Positions 45,800 to 56,490 of a DNA stretch of 64,000 bases are shown piece after piece. Source of the stretch: CAWKMN01 sp963850765 (GTDB taxonomy: Bacteria > Chloroflexota > Anaerolineae > Aggregatilineales > Aggregatilineaceae); contig CAWKMN010000003.1 in the NCBI GenBank assembly GCA_963850765.1, positions 1,178,001 to 1,242,000 on the forward strand. The letters are read 5' to 3'. Under the pieces are notes generated by a model, which worked only from the letters and a program-made list of their open reading frames with translations, was not told where the DNA came from and searched no databases. How positions within the stretch are numbered: the stretch's first letter is position 1; every line of letters starts with the position of its first letter. A program made the position numbers and the translations under genes.

Positions 45800-48700
45800 A
45801 TGATGGTACGAAAACTCAGCATCCAAACGCAACTGCTCATCGTCCTGGCGCTGGCGCTCGTGCTGCTGACCGCGGCGCTGGAAGTGATCCGGGCGGTCGA
45901 AAAACGGGACGCCCTGGTTCAGGCGGAACGCAAACGCGGCCAGGCGTTGATTGCCGACATAAACGCGGCGATTCTGGCGTCAGGTCCGGCGGTTATGCTG
46001 GACGAAATCGGCGGCATGGATCAGCACCTGACCGATCTGGTAAACCGCAACGAAGACATCAATTTTATCGCGGTGACGTGGCCCAACGGCGAGGTCATCT
46101 TCCACTCCGATCCGGCTTATAACGGGCAGGAGATTGCCACGTTCGCGAACCTGCCCGCCGATACCGTCCGAAAAGAAATCGCTGGATTCGGCTCGACCTA
46201 CCTGACCAGCACGCGCCACGATAACCCCGGCGAAGGCCCGGCCGCATTTTACGTTACGGTGGGTTCGGCAGCAGAACCGATCGATCGCAGCGCGCGGGAA
46301 GGCATGGTGACATCCGCCCTGCTGGCGCTGGCGCTGGCTGCTATCGCGGGGGCAGTCAGCGCCGTGATGATCCGGCGCAACATGACCGGCCCACTCCTGG
46401 CTGTCAGCGAGGGCGCGCAGCGTTTCAGCCGCGGCCAGTTGGACTACCGCATCGACCCCAAGGGCAGCCCGGAAATGGTCGACCTGGGCAGCGCCCTGAA
46501 CGGTATGGCCAACGAAATGCAGCAGTCGCGCGAGGAACTGGTCCAGCTTTACCAGGATGTGCAGATGCGGGTGGATGAGCGCACGCGCGACCTGCAGATG
46601 TCCGCCGAGATCGGGCGGATCGCCACCAGCCTGCGTGATGTGGAGACGCTGCTGCGCGAAACCGTCGAGCAGATCCGCCGCCGCTTCGACGTGATCTATC
46701 ACGCGCAGATCTTTCTGCTGGATAACCTGGGCGAAAACGCGGTGCTGGTCGAAAGCACCGGCGCGGTGGGCCGCCAGTTGATTCAACACGGACACAAGCT
46801 GGCCGTGGGATCGGATTCCGTGATCGGCCGGGTCACGGCGCGCGGCCAGACCGTCATGGCGTCGGATACGCTGCGCGGTGATGTCCCGTGGCGGCCCAAC
46901 CCCCTGCTGCCCCAGACGCGGGCTGAAATGGCCCTGCCCCTGATGATCGAAGGGCGCGTGATCGGCGCGCTGGACGTCCAGAGCATGCAGCCGGACGTCT
47001 TTAGCGAAGACATGGTGCGAATCTTTGAGGTGTTGGCCGACCAGTTGGCGATCGCCATTGAGAATGCCCGCCTGCTGGCCGAGTTTGAGCGCCGCCTGCA
47101 CGAGATCGACGATCTCAACCGGCAGTTGACACGCTCGACCTGGCAGGATTACGTCGGCGAAAAAAGCGGGCAGCACTTCCTCGGTTATCTGTACGATCAG
47201 TTTCAGCCGCGCCCGCTCGATGATGAGGCCGCGCCTTATCTTGGCCCCAACCGCACCGAGGTTCCCATCCAGGTACACGGCGAGACGATCGGCACCCTGG
47301 TGGCCGCGCTGGAACCGTCGGACCTCATCACGCGCGACGACCGGATGCTCGTCTCCGCGGTGGCCGAACGTGTGGCGCTGGCAGTGGAAAATGCGCGTCT
47401 GTTCGATCAAACTCAGCGCGCACTGGCCGAAACGGCCCGCCTGTATGAAACCGCCCGCACGATCAGCAGTGTGTCCGACCTGGAAACCGTCTACCGGCTG
47501 GTCGTGGAGCAGATCAGCAGCATTCCCCACGTCGATCACGCCGAAATTCTGATCGCGGGTCCCGATCCGGCGCTTGTTCAGCATCTTGAGACGGTGTACG
47601 CATGGCGGCGGCAGGTATCGGCTTCGCGGCTGTCGGCGCGCGAGCAGCTGCGGATCCTGCCCGTGTCGTATACCGATCTCGCCGCACTGCCGTCGAGCAG
47701 TCCGGTCATCTATCAGGATGCCGCCCAGGAACTCCTCGCCCAGCACCCGCTGAAGCCAAAATTTAACAGCCTGAACGCCCGCAGCGCGATTCTGCTGCCG
47801 CTGACGGCCGGCGGGCAGTGGTTCGGCCTGCTGCTGTGCTGCGGCCAGCGTCCGGGCCAGTTTGGCAGTTCCTATGTCACCTTCGCCAGCGCCCTGGCCG
47901 ACCAACTGGCGATCGCGATCGAAAACCGCCGCCTGTTTGAAGAGGCCCAGGCCGAAGCCCGCCGGACGCGCGCCCTGGCCGAAGCCGGACAGCTTGCCAG
48001 CCAGATCGGCGGTGATTTTGCGGCGGGTCTGCGAAATCTGTTTCAGGCGGTGGCGCGGCCCGGCAATTATGACCGCTGGTGGTTCGGCCTGCTGTCGGAC
48101 GATGGATCGACGCTGCACCGGGTCACGTCGTCTCATGACACCCTGCCCAATGTGATCGACGTGCAGGGCGATCAGAACACGCTGGCCGAGTCCGCGCGCA
48201 TCGGTGAGATCGTGCTGGTCAACGATCCTGATGAAAATCCCGTCGTCGAGGAGCAGGACGCCGAGACCGCGCGCCAGTGGGGCAAACACATGGTCATGCC
48301 GGTACGGATCGGGTCCGCGCTGATCGGCGTCTTGCAGATCGGCCGCGGCCTGGACGAGCAAAACCTGGACGAGCGCGATATTCAGTTAGTGGCGACGCTC
48401 GCCAGCCAGGTGGCCGTGGCGACACAGAACCAACGCCTGTTTGCCGAGGCCGAAAACCAGCGCCAGCGCTTGCAGACCATCGTCAACACCATGCCCACCG
48501 GCATCCTCGTGATGGATCCCGATGGCAAGGTGCTGCTCTCCAACGAAACGCTGCTGAACCTGTTAGGGCCGGAGCTTCACCCCACCTTCTCCGGCCAACC
48601 GCAGCCGTACCCGCTGGTCCATTCGGCCAGCCGCGAGCCTTACTCGCGCGAGCAGTGGCCGCTGCTGCGCGTGCTGGATACCGGCCAGACGGCGCTGGTC

Positions 48701-51700
48701 GATGATATGCTGGTGCTGCGCCCGCAGGGTGAAACGAATGTGCTGGCGCAGGCCGCGCCGATCTTCGGGGCCGACGGCCGTGTGATCGCGGCGGTTGGGG
48801 CATTTCAGGATATTACGGAGCTTCAACTGCTGGAACACGCCCTGCAAGACAGCCTGCGCGAAACGACCTTGCTCTACGAGGCCAGCCGCGCCATCTCGCG
48901 CGCGACAGGCATGAACGATCTGCTCCGAACCATCCTCGCGCAGATCGACCTGCTTGAGCCGGATCAAGCCTATATCTTTCTGCAAGAGTTAGGCACGGCC
49001 GATTTACAGTCGGTGAACTTAGCTGCCAGCCAGCCGCCGGAAGATCTGTCGCAGCCGGAGCGCGCCGCCCTCGCCACCCTGTTCACGGCTGAGCCGGCTG
49101 TAGTCGAGCGCGATCAAGCCGCCGCCCGTCTGAGCGATTTCCTTCACGCTCACAATCTGGCGAGTTTGTGCAGCTTCCCGCTGAATGTCCGCGGCTTTCC
49201 AAACGGGTGGATTGTGCTCGGTTTTACCCGGCCGCAGGCGATTACCAACGAACTGCGGCGCCTTATGACCACCCTTTCCGATCAGGCCGGTATCTCGATC
49301 GAAAACCAACGCCTGTTCGCCCGCACCGAAGAAGCCTTGCAGGAGACGGCGCTGCTGTATCATGCCAGCCGCATGCTGGCCGATGCGCAGACCCCGGCCG
49401 AGATCCTGAGCACGTTTGCCGGACATACCCTCTCGCAGCAGGTCCATTATGCGGCGTTGTACGCCCTGCTGAGCGAAACAGCCAGCACGTCCTACGCGGC
49501 GGCTGAAGTCCTGGCGACATGGGGCAATAACCCGGCGGCCGCCCCCAGCGGGACTCGCTACCGCGCCGACCAGTTAGCTTTCTGGGATGCGGTCTACGGC
49601 TCTACCCTGGTGCATATCCCCGCTACCGATCAGCTTGATCTGAGCGTGCGCGCCCAGCATGAGCTTGTCGCGCTGGACGTGCATGCGGTCACGGTCATTC
49701 CGCTGCGTGTGGCGGATCGACCGATCGGCGCGGTGATGGTGGGCTATCAACAGCCGGGCAACCTCAACGAACAGCAGGTTCGTATGTTCGAGGCCCTGGC
49801 CGATCAGGCGGCGATCACGCTGGAAAACACGCGCCTGTACCAGCAGGCACAGCGCCGCGCGCGCGAGCTCAGCACGTCCGCCGAGATCAGCCGGGCGATC
49901 ACGTCGATCCTGCACCTGGGGGAACTGCTGCCGCAGGTTGTGAACCAGATCCGCGAGTCATTTGAGTACGACCATGTGCAGATCTTCCTCATCAATCCCG
50001 AAGGCACCAGCGCGAATCTGGTGGCTTCGACGGGTGAAGCCGGGCGCAAGCTGCTCGAACAGCATCACAGCCTGCCGGTTGGATCGCAGTCGGTGATCGG
50101 GCAGGTCACAGCTACCGGCCAGCCGCAGATCGCGCTGGATACCGCCGATGCGCGCGTGGTCCACCGCCCCAACCCGCTGCTGCCGTTTACCCGCACGGAA
50201 ATGGCGCTGCCGCTCATCGCGCGCGGCCAGATCGTCGGCGCGCTGGACGTGCAGAGCAACCAGCCCCGCGCTTTTACGGATAATGACGCGCAAATGCTGG
50301 CCTCGCTGGCCGATATGGTCGCCACGGCGATTGATAACGCCCGGCTGTTCGCACTGGCCGAAGCAGCGCGCCGAGGAAATGGCGTTCCTGTTCAACGTCA
50401 CAACGGCGGCCGCGGCCTCGCCCGAACTGGACGAGTCGCTGGCGCAGGTGGTGACCACCCTGCGCGAAACCCTGCGCGTGACGAGTGCCAGCGTGTATCT
50501 GCCCGACGAGACCGGCCAGATGATGGTCAAAGGGGCCGAGGTCGGCAGTGCCAGCCCGGAAACCAGCCCGGACCGGGTGCGCATCGACGAGGGCCTGATC
50601 GGCTGGATCACCCGGCACAATCAGGCTGTCATCATCGATGATATGGGGCGGGACGCGCGCTGTACGTCGTGCGCCGGACTGACCGGGTCGATCATGGCGG
50701 TGCCGCTGCAAACGGCCGGCACGCTGGTCGGCGTGCTCGCCGTCGAAAGCCAGCGCATCCGCGCCTTTGGAGAGGAAAATCTGCGTCTGCTGCAAACACT
50801 CAGCGGGTCGCTCTCCGCGATCATTCAGAACTCGCGGCTGCTTCAGGAAGTGCAGCGGGCCAACGACCGGCTGCTCGAAGTCGATAAGCTCAAGACGAAC
50901 TTCCTGGCGGCGATGAGCCATGAGCTGCGCACGCCGCTGAACTCGATCATCGGGTTTTCGCGCGTCATCCTCAAGGGGATTGATGGTCCGCTGACCGATA
51001 TGCAGGAACAAGACCTGAGCACGATCTACGACAGTGGGAAACATCTGTTGGGGTTGGTCAATGATATTCTGGATCAGGCCAAGCTCGAAGCCGGCAAGAT
51101 GGAACTCACCCTCGGCTATTTTAAAGCCCAGGACGTGATCACCGGCGTCATGTCGAGCGCCGTGGGCCTGACGCGTGACAAACCGCTTCGCCTGCACACC
51201 GAGATTGCGGATGATCTGCCGGATGCCTATGGGGACGAGTTCCGCACGCGGCAGGTGCTGCTCAATCTCGTGTCGAATGCCTCCAAGTTCACCAACGAAG
51301 GCAGCATTACCGTCTCGGCGTTTCCGATGATCGAAGACGACCGGCCGTATCTTCAGATCTCGGTAACGGATACGGGCATCGGCATCGCGGAAAAAGACAT
51401 GCCGCTGCTGTTTATCGCCTTCCAGCAGATCGACAATTCGCTGACGCGCACCGTCGGCGGGACGGGCATGGGTCTGCCGCTCGCCAAGTCGCTGATCGAA
51501 CTGCAAGGGGGGCGGATCTGGGTGGAGAGCGAGCCGGGAGTTGGCTCCACGTTCAGCGTCACGATCCCCACCAGCAGCCCATCGCCCGACGACGAAACCG
51601 GCGGATCGGAAGGCAACGCTCAGGTTAGGCAGGTGGCGGATCTCGCGGATGGGCAGGGTCCTCAGACAGCTCCGCCACGCCAGACAATCCTGGTGATCGA

Positions 51701-52433
51701 AGAGGATTTGCAGGTGGTGAACCTCTACCGCCGCTTCCTCTCACGGGAAGGATTCGAGGTGCTGGGCGTTAACCACCCCGAATCTGTGATCAGCATGGTG
51801 AATACGCACCTGCCCTATCTGATCCTGCTGGACGTGAACATTCACGATCAGACCGGCTGGGACGTGCTGGCGATGCTCAAGCAGATGGAGATCAGCCGGG
51901 ATACGCCGGTGATCATCTGCACGCTGAGCCCGGATCGCGAGCGCGGCCTTGAGATGGGCGCGGCGGCTTATCTGGTCAAGCCTTTTGACTTTGACCAACT
52001 GCTGGCCGCGATCCGGCAGGCGAATCGAGACGCAGAGGCCGCGCCGATCCGCGCGCGCATTCTGGTGGTCGATGACCGGCCCGCGACGATGCGCCCGTTT
52101 TGCGAGGCGCTCGAAGCGTCCAACCGTTACGAAGTGCTCGAAATCACCAGTGGACAGGAAGCGCTGGCAGTCTTGCAGCTTTCGCGGACGATTGATCTGG
52201 TGATTCTGGATCTGCGCATGCCGGGCGTGGATGGGTTCGAGGTGCTGCAATCGTTACGAGCAGATGAGCGGACCGCGCAGATCCCGGTGCTGGTGCTGAC
52301 CGCCGAGGATATGAACGCGGACGAGCGCGCCCGGCTGTACGAGGTCGATGTGTTCCGCAAGGATGCGCTCGACGAAACTGAATTGTTAACACAGGTGGAC
52401 CATCGCCTGGGAACACAAAGGGAGAATGGTTAG
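45800..52433 (+). CDS. Giant multi-GAF hybrid histidine kinase with two receivers, one frameshift
   Basis: About 2,210 residues once one extra base near 50360-50364 is removed: the first frame reads ARLFALAEAA, and the other continues QRAEEMAFLFNVTT. Order: two membrane helices around a short external domain, HAMP (about 190-245), GAF1 plus half-GAF (with LHEIDDLNRQLTRSTWQDYV), GAF2, GAF3, PAS (about 890-1010), GAF4 to GAF7, HisKA with phospho-His near 1706 in MSHELRTPLN, HATPase (NLVSNASKFT, DTGIGI, GGTGMGLPLA), then receiver 1 (ILLDVNI) and receiver 2 (VILDLRMPG). It is the only complete kinase among the adjacent GAF proteins and probably integrates their signals. Its end overlaps the threonine synthase-receiver gene. 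Confidence 0.88.
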
Positions 52434-54084
52434 TTTGAGTGACGTGAACGATAAACGGATAGACCTTCGCTGTACCCACTGCGGGTACACGATGGACTAT
52501 GATGACCGGCGGACGGCCTGTCCGCGCTGTAATGAGAATATCCTTGAGGCGCAGTACGATCTGGACGCGCTGCGCCGCGCTAACTGGCCCGACCTGCTGC
52601 GCCAGCGCAAACCGGGCCTGTGGCGCTACCATGAACTGCTGCCCATTCGGGATCTGGACCACGTGATCTCGATGGGCGAAGGGGGCACGCCCCTGTATAA
52701 AGCCCGCAACCTGAGCGCCATGCTCGGCCTGAAAAATCTGTACATCAAGGATGAGCGGCAGGGTCCAACCGGCTCGTTTAAGGATCGACAGGCGTCGGTG
52801 GCGATCTCGGTGCTGAACGAGATGGGCCTGCAGGAGATGGTCGTCGCTTCGACCGGCAACGTGGCGATTGCCTATGCCGCCTATGCCGCGCGCGCCGGGA
52901 TCAAACTGTGGGCGTTCCTGACCAGCCAGGTGCCCGGCGAAAAGATGCGCGAAGTGGCGCTCTACGGCGCGGAAGTGATCAAGGTCACGGGCACCTATGA
53001 TGAAACCAAGGCGATCGCGGCCCGTTTTGCCGAGACCAGGCATTTGTTTCTGGATCGTGGGATCAAGGACATTGCGGCCGTCGAGAGCATGAAAACGATG
53101 GCCTACGAGATCGCGGAAGACCTCGATTGGCGCGTGCCCGACTGGTATATCCAGGGGGTGAGCGGCGGCATGGGGCCGATCGGCGTGGTCAAGGGGTTTG
53201 AGGAACTGATCCAGCTTGGACTGGTCGATCATGCGCCGTCGATCGGCATCGTGCAGTCGGCGGGCTGCGCGCCGATGGTCCAGGCGTTCAAGGCCGGTCA
53301 GCGCATCGCCACGCCGGTTGAAAATCCGCAGACGCTGATCGCCACGCTGAGCACGGGCCGCCCGGGGCGCGCCTACGAACTGCTGTGGAGCGTGATGGAA
53401 AAATACGGCGGGGCGGCCGAGAGTGCGACGGATGAAGAAGCGTTTGACGCGATGCGGCTGCTGGCGCGGGTCGAGGGGCTGTCGGTGGAACCGGCCACGG
53501 CGGTAACGTTCGCCGGGTTGTTCAAGCTGGTGCGCAGCGGCACCTTTAGGCCGGACGATGTGATCGTGATCAACTGTTCCGGGCACACCTTCCCGGTCGA
53601 AAAACATATCCTGGGCGACCAGTGGGCGCGGCAGGTGGATCTCTCGAAGGCCGGCAAGGTCATGACGCTGCCCGAAGAAGGTCTGCTCTCGGCGCTGGAA
53701 CAGGTCGATGCGGCGGTGAGCCGCGTGGTCGTAATCGAGGATAACGCCGACTCCGCCCGCCTGATCAGCCGCATTTTACGCACGCGCGGCAATTACCGCG
53801 TTGAGATCGCGACCGAGGGCGCAGCGGGGATCGAACTGGTCCGGCAGCTTCAGCCCGATGTCATTATCACCGATCTGATGATGCCCGGCATGGATGGTTT
53901 TGAGGTGATTGATACGCTCAAAGCCGACCCGATCATGAGCCAGATCCCGGTGATTGTCCTGACGGCCAAGGATCTCACGCCGCGCGAGCGCGACCGCCTG
54001 AGCGGCCAAATCGATGCGCTGCTGCAAAAAGGCAGCTTTCTGGATGAAGAACTGCTGCAAAGCATTATTGCCACGTTAAAATAG
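52426..54084 (+). CDS. thrC: Threonine synthase-like PLP enzyme fused to a C-terminal receiver domain
   Basis: A 552-residue fusion. An N-terminal zinc ribbon (C16, C19, C32, C35) precedes a fold-type II PLP domain with the cofactor lysine K119 in GSFKDRQ and a phosphate-binding loop GVSGGMGP (244-251). This part matches threonine synthase, which makes threonine from O-phosphohomoserine. A helical linker (about 415-430) joins a complete receiver (432-552): E438-D439, phospho-acceptor D483 in VIITDLMMPG, and K535 in LQKGS. The start overlaps the hybrid kinase stop, with AAAGGGAG upstream; a TTG at 52435 is possible. Phospho-control of the enzyme is inferred. Activity on a different phospho-amino acid cannot be excluded. 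Confidence 0.9.
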   Translation: MVSLSDVNDKRIDLRCTHCGYTMDYDDRRTACPRCNENILEAQYDLDALRRANWPDLLRQRKPGLWRYHELLPIRDLDHVISMGEGGTPLYKARNLSAMLGLKNLYIKDERQGPTGSFKDRQASVAISVLNEMGLQEMVVASTGNVAIAYAAYAARAGIKLWAFLTSQVPGEKMREVALYGAEVIKVTGTYDETKAIAARFAETRHLFLDRGIKDIAAVESMKTMAYEIAEDLDWRVPDWYIQGVSGGMGPIGVVKGFEELIQLGLVDHAPSIGIVQSAGCAPMVQAFKAGQRIATPVENPQTLIATLSTGRPGRAYELLWSVMEKYGGAAESATDEEAFDAMRLLARVEGLSVEPATAVTFAGLFKLVRSGTFRPDDVIVINCSGHTFPVEKHILGDQWARQVDLSKAGKVMTLPEEGLLSALEQVDAAVSRVVVIEDNADSARLISRILRTRGNYRVEIATEGAAGIELVRQLQPDVIITDLMMPGMDGFEVIDTLKADPIMSQIPVIVLTAKDLTPRERDRLSGQIDALLQKGSFLDEELLQSIIATLK

Positions 54085-54123
54085 GCGTTTTCAGCCGCTG
54101 ATTGTTGTCACTGGAGCCGCTCG

Positions 54124-55395
54124 ATGGTCAATGAAGCGACCATACTGTATATCGAAGATGATGAAGCCAGCCGCAATCTGATTCAGCGCGTCCTGTCTTA
54201 TGCGGGCTACAAACTCGTGATCGCCTCGTGCGCGCTGGATGGAATCGACCTGGCCAAAAAGCACCGCCCGGATCTGATTCTGACCGACATCAATCTGCCG
54301 GATCTGAGCGGGCGTGAGATCATTGTACGGCTGCGCGCCGATCCGTACCTGACGACCGTGCCGATCGTAGCGCTGACCGCGCTGCACCACACCTTCGAGC
54401 GCAATAAAACGTTTGCTGCGGGGGCGACCGGGTATCTGACCAAGCCCATCGACGTGAGCACGCTGCTCGACAAAGTGGAGGAATATCTGCACGGGCACCG
54501 GGAGACGATTGACGGGCAGGCCGCTCTGGACGCGCAGCAGGCGTACAACCGGGAACTGGTCGAACGCCTTGAAGCGAACGTGCGCGACCTCGAAGCCAGC
54601 AACCGCGCGCTCCGCCGTGTGGATCACCTCAAGGACGATTTTATCCAGCTTACCGCGCACGAGCTCCGCACGCCGCTCACCACCGTGTACGGTTACAGCC
54701 GGCTGGTTCAAACCGCGCCCGCTGTCCAGGCTCTGATGGCCCAGGATCCGGACGTTAATGCCTGCCTGAGCGGGTTGATCGATTCGATTGACCGCCTGAA
54801 CCGGGTGGTCAGCGAAATTATCACGGTCTCGCGCGTGGCATCGGGACGGATCGAGTTGAAGCTCGGCCCGACCGATTTGAAAGAGGTTCTTGAGCGCGTC
54901 ATCACAGGATACATGCCCGTGCTTGAGCAGCGGATGCTCGATCTCAGGGTCGATACGGCGACATGGCTCCCTCCCTTTTATGCTGATGCCGCGCTGCTGG
55001 AACTCGCCCTGAGCAACCTGTTGAGCAATGCGATCAAATACACGCCGGACGGTGGGATCATCCGTATGGACGCGCGCCCAATCGAGGACCGGCTGGTTCG
55101 AGTGAGCGTCCAGGATACGGGGATCGGCATCGATCCGCAGGACCAGCGGCATATCTTTGACCGGTTTTATACCGCAGGCGATACCCAGCTTCACTCCACC
55201 AGCAAAACGGCGTTTCGCGGGGGCGGCCTGGGGCTGGGGCTGGCGATTTCGCGCGGGATCGTCGAGGCGCACGGCGGGCGAATCTGGGTGGAGAGTGAGT
55301 GCTGTGATGAACGACGAATGCCCGGCAGCACCTTTTTTATCGAGTTTCCGCTGAACACCGCCCTGCCGGATCATGCCCGCCGGACATATCTGTAA
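54124..55395 (+). CDS. Receiver-histidine kinase protein (REC-HisKA-HATPase)
   Basis: A 423-residue cytoplasmic protein with an N-terminal receiver (E11-D12-D13, phospho-acceptor D55 in LILTDINLPD, K108 in LTKPI), a coiled coil (about 135-165), HisKA with H179 in TAHELRTPLTT, and HATPase (NLLSNAIKYTP, DTGIGI, GGLGLGLAIS). Such REC-first kinases are themselves controlled by another kinase. Position, 39 bases after the threonine synthase-receiver gene, suggests it is the last member of the array and either receives phosphate from the giant kinase or acts on the receiver fusion. Confidence 0.92.
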   Translation: MVNEATILYIEDDEASRNLIQRVLSYAGYKLVIASCALDGIDLAKKHRPDLILTDINLPDLSGREIIVRLRADPYLTTVPIVALTALHHTFERNKTFAAGATGYLTKPIDVSTLLDKVEEYLHGHRETIDGQAALDAQQAYNRELVERLEANVRDLEASNRALRRVDHLKDDFIQLTAHELRTPLTTVYGYSRLVQTAPAVQALMAQDPDVNACLSGLIDSIDRLNRVVSEIITVSRVASGRIELKLGPTDLKEVLERVITGYMPVLEQRMLDLRVDTATWLPPFYADAALLELALSNLLSNAIKYTPDGGIIRMDARPIEDRLVRVSVQDTGIGIDPQDQRHIFDRFYTAGDTQLHSTSKTAFRGGGLGLGLAISRGIVEAHGGRIWVESECCDERRMPGSTFFIEFPLNTALPDHARRTYL

Positions 55396-55398
55396 AGT

Positions 55399-56490
55399 AT
55401 GCGGGCCATGTCCGAACGATCTTCGCCGCGCCAAGAACTAATCGCCGCCCTGCTGGCACCGTTTTTTCTGGGGATGGCCCCGCTGTTTGGCAAGCTCGCC
55501 CTGCGCGGCGGCGCGGACCCGTTCACTGTGGCGGCGTTCCGTACCGTGCTGGCTGCCGGTCTGCTGTGGGTCTTTTACCTGATCTTCTGGCGCGAAACCA
55601 TCTATATCTACCCGGCCGGCCTTCTCGGCTGCGCGGTGATCGGCGTGGTGAACGGCGTTGGCTCGCTGATGTACTACAACGGGCTGAGCCGGCTGGATGC
55701 GTCACTTGCCCAACTGCTCAATGGCACTTACCTGATTTTTGTCGTGCTGATGGCGAGACTGGGTGGGCAGTCGCTCTCATGGCGCACGGGGATTCGCGTG
55801 GCGTTGGCCATGTTCGGCCTGCTGCTGCTGGCCGGCGGCGTGCGCGGCCAGGTGAACTGGTTCGGCGTGGGCCTGATGCTGGGCAACGCCATCCTGTTTG
55901 CCGGCACGGTGACGCTGAGCCAGCGCGTCCTGTGGGAAATGCCGGCCCGCACGGTCACGCTGTATGTGATGACGGTGATGGCGATCGTCGTGACGATGGC
56001 CCGCGCCGCCTATGATCTGCGCTGGCTGCCGCAGACCTCGGAGGCCATGTGGGCCATCTGGGCGCTGACCATCTCGACCGCGCTCTCACGCTTGACCCTG
56101 TTTGCCGGGGTGAAACACCTGGGCAGCCTGCAAACCACCCTGCTGGCGATCACCGAGCTGGCGGTCGCGGTGAGCCTGTCGTATATATTTCTCGATGAGC
56201 GCCTGACCGGGGTGCAGTGGATGGGCGTGGCCGCGTTTATCACCAGCGTGATCCTGCATGGGAGTCCTTACAGCAAATATGCCCCACGGAGCGCGGTGCC
56301 GATGCCCAACATGGCGGGGATCGCCTTCCAGCAGATCGCCTTTACCCACGCGTTTGGCAACAGCGGGATCTCGCAGGACGAACTCGACGCGATCCGCCGC
56401 ATGATGGGCGTCGAGGGACGGCTGCCCGCCGAGCCGCCGCTCAATTATCCTGAGCCGGATCCGGTGGCGTCAATCGATACCTCAGGCTGA
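55399..56490 (+). CDS. DMT-superfamily (EamA) transporter
   Basis: A 363-residue membrane protein with two EamA repeats, about ten helices, and a cytoplasmic C-terminal tail of about 75 residues. EamA carriers export or import small metabolites, often amino acids. It starts three bases after the receiver-kinase stop. Being downstream of a threonine synthase fusion, amino-acid export is a tempting but unproven idea. Its stop directly abuts the stop of the convergent HEAT gene. Confidence 0.88.
   Translation: MRAMSERSSPRQELIAALLAPFFLGMAPLFGKLALRGGADPFTVAAFRTVLAAGLLWVFYLIFWRETIYIYPAGLLGCAVIGVVNGVGSLMYYNGLSRLDASLAQLLNGTYLIFVVLMARLGGQSLSWRTGIRVALAMFGLLLLAGGVRGQVNWFGVGLMLGNAILFAGTVTLSQRVLWEMPARTVTLYVMTVMAIVVTMARAAYDLRWLPQTSEAMWAIWALTISTALSRLTLFAGVKHLGSLQTTLLAITELAVAVSLSYIFLDERLTGVQWMGVAAFITSVILHGSPYSKYAPRSAVPMPNMAGIAFQQIAFTHAFGNSGISQDELDAIRRMMGVEGRLPAEPPLNYPEPDPVASIDTSG

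Noticed and set aside
45980..48361. 793-residue minus-strand ORF opposite the giant kinase
   Set aside because: Antisense shadow of GAF coding sequence; low-complexity composition and no motifs.
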